Source: Arbacia lixula (lineage: Eukaryota > Echinodermata > Echinoidea > Arbacioida > Arbaciidae). From it: a DNA stretch of 64,000 nucleotides. Shown one piece after another: positions 22,144 through 33,700 of the stretch; the first letter of the stretch is position 1; each line of letters begins with the position of its first letter. The translations under genes and the position numbers were made by a program. Below the pieces are notes generated by a model. The model was not told the origin of the DNA. It searched no databases and worked only from the letters and a program-made list of their open reading frames with translations. The stretch spans positions 13,216,932-13,280,931 of the forward strand of contig OZ022589.1 in NCBI GenBank assembly GCA_963669155.1, in the 5' to 3' direction.

Positions 22144-22660
22144 GGGCTCTTTAAAAAACATGTTAAAAAGAAAACGGGGGTGGGGGTGGGGGGGTTCCGA
22201 AAATAAAGTTGATCAATTGTATACTAACGCCCCCCCCCCTTCCCCCACCCCACACTATTTCTCACTGGTTTTCCATTCTCTTCTTCTTCTTCCCATCCTT
22301 TTCTCCTCTGAAAATTTTCAATTTTCTTGTGTGTTCTCATTCTGCTCACCTCCCTCCCCCCCCCCCTTCATCCCAGTCCAGTAGGCCTTTTTCAAGTTTC
22401 CAAATTCATCCACATCCTCCTTTATGGTACTTTTCAAGCTTTCTCCTTTTCCTCTTCTTCTCTCTTTTTATTCTTTTTTCACCTCCTTATTTTCTTCTTT
22501 TACTTCTTCCTTTTTGCTCTTCTTCTTCTTCTCCACCACCTCCTTCCTTCCCCCTTCTTCGTATCCTTCTTTTTCTTCTTCTTTTTCTACTCCTTCTTAT
22601 CAAGTTATCCTCCTCTGGAATTGTCTGCTTCTAGTTCGTTTTCTTCCACCCCAACCCTGT
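22144..22660. repeat. Strand-asymmetric polypyrimidine tract
   Basis: About 430 bases of almost pure C/T on the plus strand (22225-22655), preceded by a short G-rich stretch (22176-22196). The overlapping open frames rich in S, P, F and L are compositional. Confidence 0.75.
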
Positions 22661-23149
22661 AAGTGAATGAAAAAAATGTCATAGTTTGATTTCAACCATT
22701 CATTTACATGTCTTTGCGGCAAGCTAGTAGGACTTGGTGTGAGCCAAAAATGTATTTTCTAATTACATTTACACTAAGAAACTTCTGTTCAAAATTTCCC
22801 CGCACATCGAAATGTTTCCCGAAAATTACGAAATCGATCACTTGACTTGTCTCCTCAAGTGTTGATTCCGATGTCCATGGTCTTGTCAGCTTCGAACCCA
22901 GATGGCTGACTTCCCTGGTTTTCATTAGTTGTAACAACAGAGCGTTTTTATGCTGTTAATATGTTCATATTGATATACAGTGAGTTATTTGTAGATACTT
23001 TCCTTGAATATATGGAAAATATCCCAATTAAAGTTCCAATGTGAAAATTGAATACAGACACAGGACATGAATGAAATTTGGGAGTTCTGAATGTGTAATA
23101 AAAACGACCTCCTTTCAATGTCAAAATAATCTGGGTCTGTGAATTTAGA

Positions 23150-23750
23150 CTATTTAAAACGCATCATACTGATCGTTCGATTCGCTACGGTACCTCTGAT
23201 CAGCTGGGTGACTCGTGGTTTGCAGCGTGCATTCATCGCCATGTATTGTGTGCATATCGCGCTATCGCGTGATGTTACTACGTGCGCTTTCCGCTCGCTC
23301 TTTCATTCCAGTGGGTGCAGTCACTGCAGTGCATGTTTGCTACGTACAGCTAAGCCAGGACGTACGGTCGAACCCACTTTGAGTTGCGAGGACGTTGTCC
23401 CAGAATTAGAGAATTTTCAAAGAGAAACAGTGAGTATTTAGAGAGTATGGTAGATATGAGAATAATTATTCCCGTAGAATGTGAACGAACCTTCATAGTG
23501 ATACTATCGGAGTGTGCGCTTTGTGTATGGTTTCGTTGCATCTTTCTCATTATTGCATGTTACTGCCAGTGGAAGTGATATGGTATCTGCCCATTGGCTG
23601 GCTACGTGACAGAGTGCTTTCACGTTGCAGCTACCCCAGAGTTACGGGGCAAGTAATAGGCAATGTCGGGTACGCGTACTAAGCCGCCTCTAACATCTAC
23701 TGAGTAGCAGCTCGAGTGAGTTCGTTTTTCTGTTTTTCAACAACACTAAC
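23150..23750. promoter_or_regulatory. CpG-richer intergenic block, candidate upstream regulatory region or non-coding exon
   Basis: A local island of CpG-containing sequence (GCATATCGCGCTATCGCG, TGCGAGGACG, GGGTACGCGTAC). It includes ATTGGCTGG (an inverted CCAAT box) at 23595 and ACGTGACAG at 23604. It lies between the divergent CERS and ACLY genes. ACLY coding exon 1 seems to start with a splice acceptor, so an upstream non-coding exon should exist somewhere left of it; this block is a candidate only. Flanks 22661-23150 and 23751-24892 show nothing I recognise. Confidence 0.25.
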
Positions 23751-24892
23751 AGCAAGAGCAACATTATGTTTCTGTTAGTAATTAGATGGAGTTTATATTT
23801 AACTGTATTCCAAAATTAATATTACTGATATTGCTGCCAGCCTCATACTCTTGTCTTGAGGGATTGCCTGGACTTATTTGATAGAAAACTTGTAATGATT
23901 AATCTGAGTGATAATGATAAGTTGGGCATGGTTGCATTGCCATGGCATTGGCATGATTGGGGCATAGACGTAGCCGCCCCCCCCCCCCCCAAAAAAAAAG
24001 GCAGTAGGGCGGCTACTTATATGAAATATAACATGTATGATGGGAAGACCATTCTCGTCGCACTTACGATTTGAGACAAAAATAAATAGATCTAGATGCA
24101 TTTTATTTAACTCTTACACTAAATCACATAAAAATTCAAAATTAAATCCTCCATTATTTTGAGTAAACACTCCTAAATTATTTTCAGGGCAAAACTATCA
24201 GCCTCTCAATATTTATCCCCGAAAATGTATGTCTCCTTAAACACCGCAGCGTTTACGTGTATTATCAATGGGCTTTTCATGATCGATTATGTGTTTGATT
24301 TTATGGTGACTTGGTGATAGGGGAAAAAAAAAATGTAGTTTGCTCGTTCATGTATGATTTACGTTTGAAGTGGACTCTTAATAGAAGAATTCTATTTGCT
24401 TTGTGGCTACCCGAGAGATGTTTAATAACTAGGCCCGAAAAAAGGGGACTGCCATTATGATAAGAGAGTCAAATTAATTTTGATCATATTTTCTCGGAAT
24501 GCGCGTGATGTAGTGCCGAAGGCATGCACATCACGATCAAACTGACTACTTCAGTCGGCGACCGAAGCAATCACCAAGCAGGTGTGCAGCAGTACTTTTA
24601 GCGAAAATGGACATTCTGGTCAGCATATAATTTTGACATTACAATACTGTGATTTTTTGTAGCTTAAAATTTCAAAAGACGATAAGTTGATGAAACTTGT
24701 GCTTTTTGACTCGCAATTGCAGCTTGACCAAAACTGTTGTGTCGACGATGATTGTGTAGTCTCACGCGTAATACACTTACCATTGCGTTCTAATACACAT
24801 TTTTGCTTGTGCTTCTTCTGCATACAAAGTATATTGCTATGAAGTCAGACACATGTGGAAGCTGATATGGTACTGGACATTGTACAAATGTA

Positions 24893-24985
24893 TGAACATG
24901 ATCTTTTGTTACACAAACAAAATGAAAAAAGAGACCCCTTTAAATTTTGTCCTCATATGGCAACACAAAACCATGTTCATAGTGA
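24893..24985. mobile_element. F-family MITE, copy 1
   Basis: Inverted ends TGAACATGATCTTTTGT and AAACCATGTTCATAGTG enclose an AT-rich core with ACCCCTTTAAATTTTGT. Related copies are at 26267, 35950 and 58991. Confidence 0.65.
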
Positions 24986-25750
24986 TTGCAGCAGGTGAGA
25001 GAATACTGGTACAGAATCAGAACCCCTTCCCCCTAAAAAACACACATAAAACAAACAACAACAGCTACAAGTTCTCTAACAAGTTTGTCTGCCAACGTGT
25101 ATTTCCTTTCTTCAAGATATTGGGTCACAGTTGTCTCCTTATGGATCATGTGTGCTGGAGAAAGCCTGCTTGAGTGCTTCGTAGTTTCTTCAGTCAAGTA
25201 GTACCAGCTGAAATATTGTTGCTGGCTGTTGCCTACCGGTAGTAAAGAGTATTGTGTAAAAAGTGTGCTAGCCTTATTACAAATGGAATGCGAGGGAGGC
25301 GCTAGGAGCCGCCGAGGATGACCTGTTTTTGGATGAGTGAATCTCCTGAGATGTAGAAGATTCACTTAGCCGCTATTGCATAACTCTGTCATCTTTAATC
25401 TGGATTATTCTGGGATTTAGAGAGTCATTACAGTTTGTATGCATTGTACCCTAGACTTTAGTTCCAGTAGGTGGGCATGTACAAAACAGTGATTAGTACA
25501 AGTCTCCAGCTACTCTAGCCTCTTTCTGCTGTACGATTGTTAGTGGGTTAAATGAAAGCATTGTGAAGATTTACTTGCAGATCATTTATGTACTAATTCT
25601 GCACATATTTTATAGCGAGCCCTGTAGATGATAGTTGCTGTCCTCACCACCAACTGGTAGTTTAGAAAATCACAGCTTTCTTCATGTATTAAAATCCCTA
25701 TAAGAAGACAATGTACAAAACTACACTGTAGTCTCTGGCATTGTTTCTTA

Positions 25751-25974
25751 CACTACAGCCCAAAGGAATTGGCATAGGGAAAGGGAAAGGAAGGAAAGGG
25801 AAGGAGCCTCAGTTTTAAACCGCGGTATATTTTGTCTAGTTTAGCATGAAACATGATGCTTTTTTGGCTAAAGTATCATGTTTCATGCCGAACTGGACAG
25901 CGATTTAAAGCTGCGGCTCCTTCCCTTTCTTCCCTTTTCCTTTCCCTATGCCAATTTCTTTGAGCTGCAGTGTA
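25751..25974. mobile_element. B-family hairpin MITE, copy 3
   Basis: A complete hairpin from CACTACAGCCCAAAGG to TTTGAGCTGCAGTGT, with the loop near 25862 (GATGCTTTTTTGGCTAAAG). Confidence 0.85.
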
Positions 25975-26266
25975 TGTGTAGGACTTCAGGGTATTCTTGC
26001 CATTCATAAAATATCATACAGTGTAGTTAATGGGTTAATACTATGTCCTTGGATGTTGTTCTACATGCATACAAGTGTAGTCAATTTTCATTTTGCAGAT
26101 AAGGTTTTGGGCATACATCGTACATTCGCCATTGACTTTGATGCACTAGAACCAACATGTAGGTTGATACATCCATAATACAGTTGTAGCTCCATGGTTT
26201 ACAATTTCATTCCAGGGCAATAAACAGATAAGTGCTGGTTCCAACTCTGCAAAATGTGTACATGTG

Positions 26267-26361
26267 TCACTATGAACATGATCTTTTATTATGCGCACAA
26301 AATTAGAAAAAGTCCAGCTTTCAAATGTTTTTTTCATTTATAACAAAAGACCATGTTCAAA
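26267..26361. mobile_element. F-family MITE, copy 2
   Basis: The ends are CACTATGAACATGATCTTTT and AAAAGACCATGTTCAAAG, the same family as 24893. Confidence 0.65.
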
Positions 26362-26387
26362 GAGAGAAAGAGTGCACTAGAGCACTA

Positions 26388-26459
26388 CATTGCAGCTCAA
26401 AGGAATTGGCATAGGGTAAAGGGAAAGGGAAGAAAGGGAGCACGGTGCTTTAGCCCCAA
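26388..26459. mobile_element. B-family hairpin MITE, copy 4, left part (split by the L2 LINE)
   Basis: It runs GCAGCTCAAAGGAATTGG to AAGAAAGGGA, then jumps to the element's loop words GCTTTAGCC and CAAAAG, so about 60 bp of the arm is deleted. Its partner right arm lies beyond the LINE at 30306-30410. Confidence 0.7.
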
Positions 26460-26777
26460 AAGATATTGTTGGGTAGTAGCGCTTAAGGCACACGCATGCT
26501 TTTTGCAGCTCTCCACAAAGAGCTTGTATCTGCCTTTTCTGCGTTGCTTGATAGATTTATGTTGCTGGTTGTCGTTTTGGTGTGCTGTGTGGGTGCTCCT
26601 AGGAAGGTTTCAATGGGCATGTGTTTGATTTTCACCTGTATTGGTGGGTGAAAGTTTTTCAAGCCTTGCCTGCATGTGTAGTGTAAGAAGCCATTTTCAC
26701 TGTTCCCTTGTGTGTAAGCTGTAGTACTGGTATACTGTGTACATGTAAACTGTTATTGTAGCAGTGTATTATGTACT

Positions 26778-28343
26778 GTGCACCTGGATGAACTTCAACA
26801 AAGGGACTCACAGCCAAGTACAATGGGAGCCTTTCAACTTGGACTATTGTTAACTCTCTGCCTGTTGGCTACTGTAGAAACTGTGTGCTGTAATGAGCAA
26901 TGGTGCACAAGACCTTCAACTCATGGAATCTTCATCAGGAAACAGTATCTTAAAAGAAGAGTTCCTTATTACCCAAATGGAACTGCTTCTTTTCAGCTGG
27001 AACTATTACATGCCGGTGATATTCATCCAAACCCCGGACCAGAGGACAAGGATGATGTGAGGCCACATTTTATCTCTCATCGTGACTCTAATCTCCAGCG
27101 TAGTAGCGGAGACTGGGTCTCCCCCATCAAGTACACTCCTTCGGAACTCTCGCAATGGAGACACACGAACTGTCAGCTGCCTACGAATATCTGTGATATC
27201 ATCCATTCTTATGGTATTCAACGTAGGAAAACACGCAGAGGAAGGCGTGGAGGCCGCAGAAGGAATCATCTGAGAAGGTCTAAAAAATCAAAACCACTGT
27301 CAAATCTTCTGTTGTGCTCAATGAACGTTCGTTCAGTGCGTAATAAGTCAGCAATAATTCATGACTTCATCTGCGATACGAAGGCTGATCTTATTTCAAT
27401 GACAGAAACATGGCTATCAGAATATGATGCAGCTGTTCTACAGGAATTTGTACCACTCGGTTACAAGTTTGTGCATCAACCCAGAAACAACCGCCGCGGA
27501 GGGGGAACCGGGCTTGTCTTTAAAGAAACCATAAATGTTTCACAAACTGCTGCGGGTGAGAAAAACTCTTTTGAGTATGCAGAGTACCTCATCACAAATA
27601 AATCTTTTCAGTTGTGTTTAATTAATGTTTATAGGGCTCCATACTCAGAGTCACATCCTGTATCTGTTTCTAGCTTTGTATCAGAATTCAATGACTATAT
27701 TCAAACTCATCTGTTGTCCAACACTCCTGTATTGGTTACAGGAGATTTCAACATACATGTTGATGTCAGTGGAGACTCACAGTCTTTCAATGATCTTCTT
27801 GAGTCTCTGTGTTGCACACAGTTAGTTGATTTTTGTACCCATACACATGGTCATACACTTGACTTGTTGATCAGGCGGCAGTCTGACGATACCATTGTAG
27901 TTGGAAAACCTTGGGCCTATCCAACTTTGATCTCTGATCACTTTCCTGTAATGTGCTACCTCAATTCAAGTAGAGTTCACTTTCCGATCAAGAAGATCAC
28001 ATTTCGAAGGTTATCTGCAATCAATACTGATTTGTTAAAAGAAGATATTGTTGAAAGTCGTCTTTGTAAGGAAATTCCCAATGACGTTTCTGAACTAGCT
28101 ACATTGTATGATACAACACTCAGAGAAGTGTTAGACAAGCATGCACCAAGGGTAGTAAAAAATGTGGTCCTGAGACCTAAGGTGCCTTGGTTAAATGATA
28201 GCATATTGGAGAAAAACGGAAAAAGAGGAAAGCTGAGAAGCGTTGGTCAAAGACGAGAACAGATGAAGACTGGAAAGAATACAAGTCAGCTAGAAACGCT
28301 TATTCTTTCAATTTGTATGAAGCACGCAAAGCCCATCACATAG
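26778..28343 (+). CDS. L2 LINE endonuclease frame with signal-like N-terminus and 2A-like motif
   Basis: The frame first opens at 26778, but Met16 (26823) is the better start because MGAFQLGLLLTLCLLATVE is a signal-peptide-like hydrophobic N-terminus. GDIHPNPGP (residues 80-88) resembles a 2A ribosome-skipping motif, with H where canonical 2A has E. A basic block (about 151-172) precedes an AP-endonuclease domain (about 178-395) with SMNVRS (N183), TETW (E210), TGDFNIH (D323, N325) and ISDH (D387, H388). These are the conserved catalytic residues, so the enzyme would nick target DNA for target-primed reverse transcription. At 28212-28216 a run of five A marks the point where the frame is lost by one base relative to the RT frame. 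The residues after about 480 are therefore out-of-frame translation and not native. Confidence 0.8.
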   Translation: MHLDELQQRDSQPSTMGAFQLGLLLTLCLLATVETVCCNEQWCTRPSTHGIFIRKQYLKRRVPYYPNGTASFQLELLHAGDIHPNPGPEDKDDVRPHFISHRDSNLQRSSGDWVSPIKYTPSELSQWRHTNCQLPTNICDIIHSYGIQRRKTRRGRRGGRRRNHLRRSKKSKPLSNLLLCSMNVRSVRNKSAIIHDFICDTKADLISMTETWLSEYDAAVLQEFVPLGYKFVHQPRNNRRGGGTGLVFKETINVSQTAAGEKNSFEYAEYLITNKSFQLCLINVYRAPYSESHPVSVSSFVSEFNDYIQTHLLSNTPVLVTGDFNIHVDVSGDSQSFNDLLESLCCTQLVDFCTHTHGHTLDLLIRRQSDDTIVVGKPWAYPTLISDHFPVMCYLNSSRVHFPIKKITFRRLSAINTDLLKEDIVESRLCKEIPNDVSELATLYDTTLREVLDKHAPRVVKNVVLRPKVPWLNDSILEKNGKRGKLRSVGQRREQMKTGKNTSQLETLILSICMKHAKPIT

Positions 28344-30169
28344 TGTTGGTGTCTGAAAATAAAGAAAATCCAAAAACACTGTTTAATGTCGTGAAAGGTC
28401 TGTTAAACATGTCTAACAAACAGCCAGTTATACCAAATAATGTTGATAGTAAAACCTTTGTCAATAGCTTAGGGAATTACTTCTTGGATAAAGTTCAGAA
28501 AATTCATGATGATATTGAATCCAAAATCAGTAATGTTAACAAATTAATCACTGACGAAATCTCACTTGATAAAGAAATTGCAGTTCTCACAGATTTTAAA
28601 GAATTGTCTGAACATGATGTTAAAATCTTGATCATGAAGCTCAGTAAAAAATCCTGTCCATTGGACCCAATGCCCACAAAAATGCTTATGCAATATTTGG
28701 ATGTATTATTACCTGTCATAACCTCCGTGATCAATACATCTCTGTCAACAGGGCAGTTTCCTGCTCTGTGGAAAGTTGCACTTGTTAAACCGCTGTTGAA
28801 AAAGTCAGGTATTGGTACAGAATTTTGCAATCTGAGGCCTATTAGTAATCTTCAGTACATTTCAAAGTTGGTAGAAGGCGCTGCTACCCAACAAATCCTT
28901 GAGCACATTGATTCTCACTCACTCTTGCCAATCAACCAATCAGCCTACCGAAAATTTCATAGCACTGAAACAGCACTCCTAAGAATCAAAAGTGATCTTC
29001 TAATGTCAATGGATGACCAGAAGATTAGTATACTGCTCTTACTTGATTTGACCGGCGCTTTTGACACTATTGACCATTTGTCTCTGTTACAAACTTTAAA
29101 AAGTAATTTTGGGATAAATGGTACAGTTTTTGCTTGGATCCAATCTTACTTGGCTGACAGAAAACAGACGGTTGAAATGAATGGTATTGAGTCAGATGTG
29201 TTCAAGGTACCTTTTGGTGTCCCTCAAGGGTCACGTCTAGGACCCTTACTTTTTACATTGTATACAAGCAGACTCCTCACAAATATTGAAAAGGAGTTCC
29301 CCATTATTACTTGTCACTGCTACGCAGATGACACCCAAATATATTTGTCATTCTGTCCTAACACACCAAATGAAGACTACTGTATCAGTGTGTTAGAAAT
29401 ATGCATTGAGTACATCAGGGCCTGGATGTTGCAAAACAAATTGATGTTGAATGATAAGAAAACAGAGCTGTTAGTCATTGGTACTCCACGTCAAGTATCC
29501 AAGTTTCGGACAAATGGTATATCAGTACGTGACACTGTTATAAAACCGTCCCATAGCGTAAGAAACCTAGGAGTCTTATTCGATACCCATTTGAGCATGG
29601 ATTCACAAATTACTAGTGTATGCAAATCAGCATATTACATGATTTATAATCTGAGGCGCATTCGTAAATATTTCGATCAAGATAGCATGAAAAGTGTAGT
29701 TCACGCATGCATTACGAGTAAATTAGATTACTGTAACAGTGTACTGTACGGATTACCAGACTCACAGATAGTAAAGTTACAGCGGGTTCAAAATACATGT
29801 GCAAGACTGATTTGTAATCTTCCAAAATTTGCCCATGTTACACCATTGTTAAGAGATTTGCACTGGCTGCCTGTACGCCAAAGAATTGAATTCAAGATGT
29901 TGGTGATAGTCTTTAAAGCGTTAAATGGTCAGGCTCCTAGATACATTAATGAATTACTGCATTTTAAATGTCAAACCCATGGTCATAATCTCCGAAGTAC
30001 ACAAGACACATCGTTGTTGCAAGTCCCCCAAATCAGAACAAAAGTAACCCTAGGTGACCGATCATTCTTTTGTGCAGCTCCTAAATTGTGGAATAAACTA
30101 CCTGTAGACATCAGGAAATCTAAAACATTAGGCAGCTTTAAATCAAAGGTGAAAACCTATTTGTTCTAA
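28313..30169 (+). CDS. L2 LINE reverse transcriptase frame
   Basis: 618 codons are open without a stop. The RT motifs in order are CPLDPMP (115-121), LRPISNL (174-180), LLDLTGAFDTIDH (243-255), FGVPQGSRLGPLLF (301-314) and CYADDTQIY (336-344), with all catalytic aspartates. The thumb and the L2-type C-terminus LRDLHWLPVRQR and WNKLP follow. The true coding sequence should join the endonuclease frame near 28217; the annotated Met is simply the first in-frame ATG. Intact catalytic motifs and a single one-base break make this a young copy. Confidence 0.85.
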   Translation: MYEARKAHHIVLVSENKENPKTLFNVVKGLLNMSNKQPVIPNNVDSKTFVNSLGNYFLDKVQKIHDDIESKISNVNKLITDEISLDKEIAVLTDFKELSEHDVKILIMKLSKKSCPLDPMPTKMLMQYLDVLLPVITSVINTSLSTGQFPALWKVALVKPLLKKSGIGTEFCNLRPISNLQYISKLVEGAATQQILEHIDSHSLLPINQSAYRKFHSTETALLRIKSDLLMSMDDQKISILLLLDLTGAFDTIDHLSLLQTLKSNFGINGTVFAWIQSYLADRKQTVEMNGIESDVFKVPFGVPQGSRLGPLLFTLYTSRLLTNIEKEFPIITCHCYADDTQIYLSFCPNTPNEDYCISVLEICIEYIRAWMLQNKLMLNDKKTELLVIGTPRQVSKFRTNGISVRDTVIKPSHSVRNLGVLFDTHLSMDSQITSVCKSAYYMIYNLRRIRKYFDQDSMKSVVHACITSKLDYCNSVLYGLPDSQIVKLQRVQNTCARLICNLPKFAHVTPLLRDLHWLPVRQRIEFKMLVIVFKALNGQAPRYINELLHFKCQTHGHNLRSTQDTSLLQVPQIRTKVTLGDRSFFCAAPKLWNKLPVDIRKSKTLGSFKSKVKTYLF

Positions 30170-30305
30170 ACACAGACCTAATCTACTTCTGACCATGATT
30201 TAAAACTATACAGCATTACGTAGTAGAAGTGCATATAAAAGCTCTTGTAGCGCAGTAGAATATATAAATATAGTTTCTGCGCTCTATAAATGATTTATTA
30301 TTATT

Positions 30306-30410
30306 ATTATTATAAAAGTATCATGTTTCATGCTGAACTGGACAAAATATACTGCGGCTCCTTCCCTTTCTTCCCTTTACCCAATGCCAATTCCTTTGAG
30401 CTGTACTGTA
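30306..30410. mobile_element. B-family hairpin MITE, copy 4, right part
   Basis: It runs AAAGTATCATGTTTCATGC to TTCCTTTGAGCTGTACTGT, the right arm of the same element whose left part is at 26388-26459. A short TACCGCGG-type section is deleted. Confidence 0.75.
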
Positions 30411-30632
30411 CATGTGGGCTGATACGGGTTTTGTGGTTATGTTTTCTAAAGATTATAATTTGTATAATGGTAGCAGTGATAAAAGATAAAAAAAAGAGCC
30501 TGTGAACTGAAGTATGTAACAAAAGAGCACCTGTGAAAGAAAGAATACGAATGTGCTCAACGTGGAGGAATAAATTATGCATTGTTGTCTCGATATTCCA
30601 CAGACGGTAAACCTATACCCTAGCTACTCAGG

Positions 30633-30785
30633 ATGTCAGCCAAAGCAATCCGCGAAGCCGGAGGCAAGGCCCTTCTCAGCAGGCATCTCAAGTCTGCATC
30701 AGTTGCCCCGTTCCGAGGCGCCACGGTAACGGAGGATGTCAACTGGGAAGAGCTTACAAATGCCAATCCTTGGCTTCTTACAGAG
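30633..30785 (+). CDS. ACLY: ACLY coding exon 1 (start codon)
   Basis: The exon has 51 codons, [19 protein letters not shown] to [15 protein letters not shown] and PWLL are strongly conserved in animal ACLY and fix the start. The donor is GTATGT. A good acceptor (CTACTCAG) ends one base before GATG, so a separate 5' UTR exon is likely upstream. It ends in phase 0. Confidence 0.95.
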
Positions 30786-33700
30786 GTATGTGGTTGATCT
30801 CATATTTTATGTGTGTTTTTTTTTTGTTATTTTTTAATATCAAATCAATCTTAATGATTTAACTTGTTTAATTTGTATGGATCTGTTCATTCATTTTCTA
30901 AAAACTGTATAGGGCAGAGACTTCTTCTGCTTTGGTACATAGCATGTATAAAGTGATTTTCAAATGCTTATCACTGACAGCTTTTATTTTGTGTTCAAAT
31001 TTGAATAGAGCATGTGAACCACAATTGCTCAATTGAGTTATAAAAAGAGCAATTGTTGTAATGTACAATGTACATTAGGGAAGAGAGAGAGAGAGAGAAA
31101 GGGAGTGGGGAGATATAGCTTAATAGCTTGGGGCAGGGATGGGGGAGGGGGGGGGATGTGTGTGTGAGAGAGCTGCTCTGTTGTGTTTATAGGATAGTAC
31201 ATCCCTTAAAAACTACATGTATGCTTCATAGTGATCAATTAAATCATAGTAAATCATACCAATTCTGTCTGAATGAGAAATAATGATTGTAGTTTGACAT
31301 TGAATGTAAAACATTCATTTCCATGAAATGTTCCATCCATCTACTCAGTACATATAGCATCTAAATGATACTAGCATACAAGAAATATTGAGATGTGTTT
31401 GATGATGTACAGTACCATAATCCCACCAATCATCATTGAAATTTAAAGGAATAGTCCACCCTAAAATTGAGTTGGTTTTAATAAAAAGCTGACACATGAA
31501 AGAAACATATTCGTTAAGGTTTGATGAAAATCTATCAAAGGATTTATAAGCAAGTTACGATTGTTTAAAGTTTTGATTTTGTGACGTCACATGCGAGATG
31601 CTCTCCCATATCATTTGTACAAATTTTTGAGAAAATTTTGATTTTCTAGAAATATTTTACCAGTGCACTTAATACATCATTAGAAACATGTTTTTACATG
31701 TTCGTACCTCTATTAGGAAAAACATATTTTGTCTTCAAAAACAGAAAAAGAGAAATTTATGGAATCATACAACACAACATAACAAAATTAAAAGTTTAAC
31801 CGATTTTAACTTTAACAGATTTTTGTCAAACCTTAGCTAATATGTTTCTTTCATTTTCCTGATTTTATAGAAACCACCTTAATTTCAGGGTGGACTATCA
31901 GTTTAATTAACTGCATCGTTTGCAAAAAGTCTCAGTGTGCTATTTGATGTGAAAGGGTCTCTCTGAACTACATTTGAAGTGCCAAGAGTGGTGGGGGTGT
32001 CATGTTACCCCCATCAGAAGTGTGCAGGGGTCTTGTATTACCCCTCTAATAAACATATGGACCCAATCAGGAGTGTTGAAGGGTATAGCTTTATCTGTTC
32101 AATAAACCTACACTACAGCTCAAAGGAATTGGCATAGGGAAAAGGAAAGGGAAGAAAGGGAAGGAGCCGCAGTTTAAAAACGCGGTATATTTTGTCCAGT
32201 GTTTCATGCTGAATTGAGCAAAATATACCGCGGTTTTAAACTGTGGCTCCTTCTCTTTCTTCCCTTTCCCTTTCCCTATGCAAATTCCTTTGAGCTGCAG
32301 TGCACATGTAGTTTTATCTCTGTGATAAACTGGATGGCACAAGGTACAGTGTATCTTTCTCAAGGATCATGTTGAGCAAATCTGACAATTTTCTGTGAAA
32401 TGGCGTTGAATATAGATAGCGAGGTTTTGGTATTAAAAAGAAATAATCATCTTCATAGATGAGCAGTTCAACTTTTATTATCGCGCTTGCATTATTTAAT
32501 TATCAATCTCATCATTGCATGCTTGTGGACTATTTTAAAAATTCTTTGAAGGTGTGATAATCAATTACAATACTGCTATGCTTGAGTTCGCTCATCGCTC
32601 TGTGCTTTACAGCTAACAGAGGCAGTGAAAATTACCAGATTTGCTCAAGGTGAAACTTGAGGAGGAAGTTGATATAATAGCCATGTCATATTTGGAGAAA
32701 AATATTTCACTTTCATTTCAGCATGCAAAAAAACTCATTTTCAGTTTGTAATTCTGAAAAGAAAGTGATCACGTTTCACACCAATCTCAGCATCCTCAGA
32801 ATCTGCTGTTCCTGTTGACAGGGCTTTGTTTGATTTTAGCACCCATAGTGTTAAATTTGATAGCAAGATTGTTGGATTTAATACCCTAAGCTCTGTTCAA
32901 TTTATGGCAAGGTTGTTGTAGTTAACACATTAACTGTTCATTTTGATAACAAGGTCGTTGGATATACTGTAATTCCTACATGTTCATACAGTGTTAGTGT
33001 TTAATTTGATGGCAAGACTGTTGGATTTAACACCCAAGTTACAACATCAGTCATTGCGTTTCCTTACCTGCAAAAATTGTGGCAAAGCCAAGTTTGTGGT
33101 ACATCTAGGCTGTTAGGTATCATTGTACAATGTCAGTGATACAGGTGTCCTTCATGCATACATGTGTCCTGTTAAATCATTAACTGAGTGCTTACTCATA
33201 CCAGCTGTCTGTATGGTTTTTGCTGTTCAAACACAACTCACCCTCATTTGTACAGTATATACTCATGCAGTAGCATGCAGTGTGTTTTTCACAGCATTTA
33301 CATGTAAGTCATGACTTCGATGCAATAGTCTGTACTATGCAGTTGTCTAGTGTTTTTTTTTTTAATTTGCAAGTTTCTTGTAAAATTCAGATGCTCTGAA
33401 ACAGCTTAAGGACTCTCATGGTAGGCAATTGATGCTTTGTTGTTAAACTAGTCACTTGGATGATTCGTCTGGATGTGTTGATTATGTGTACATGTATGTA
33501 GGTGATCAAGTCTGTGTAACTGTAACAGCACTACATATCAAATTATTCAACAACATGTACAATGAAAGTATTACTTTAAGAGAACTTTCACAGCTTTAAA
33601 ATATTGCAATGTGCAGTAGGCACAAAATAATGTAAATTACTGGCAGAATATTTGTACTACATGTACATGTGCCATGATACATTGAACAAGGTACACAACA

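Larger units (their letters stand above)
26460..30305 (+). mobile_element. L2-clade LINE, nearly complete
   Basis: A plus-strand non-LTR retrotransposon with a 5' leader (26460-26822), an endonuclease frame, a reverse transcriptase frame offset by one base, a 3' UTR and an (ATT)n tail (30290-30304). The C-terminal RT sequence (HWLPVRQRIEFKM, APKLWNKLP) and the CYADDTQIYLS motif are typical of the L2 clade. It sits in the loop region of a B-family MITE, with CAAAAG on the left and AAAAG on the right as a possible short target duplication. Confidence 0.8.

Noticed and set aside
22209..22666. Three overlapping S/P/F/L-rich frames of 80-141 residues
   Set aside because: They are translations of a polypyrimidine tract.
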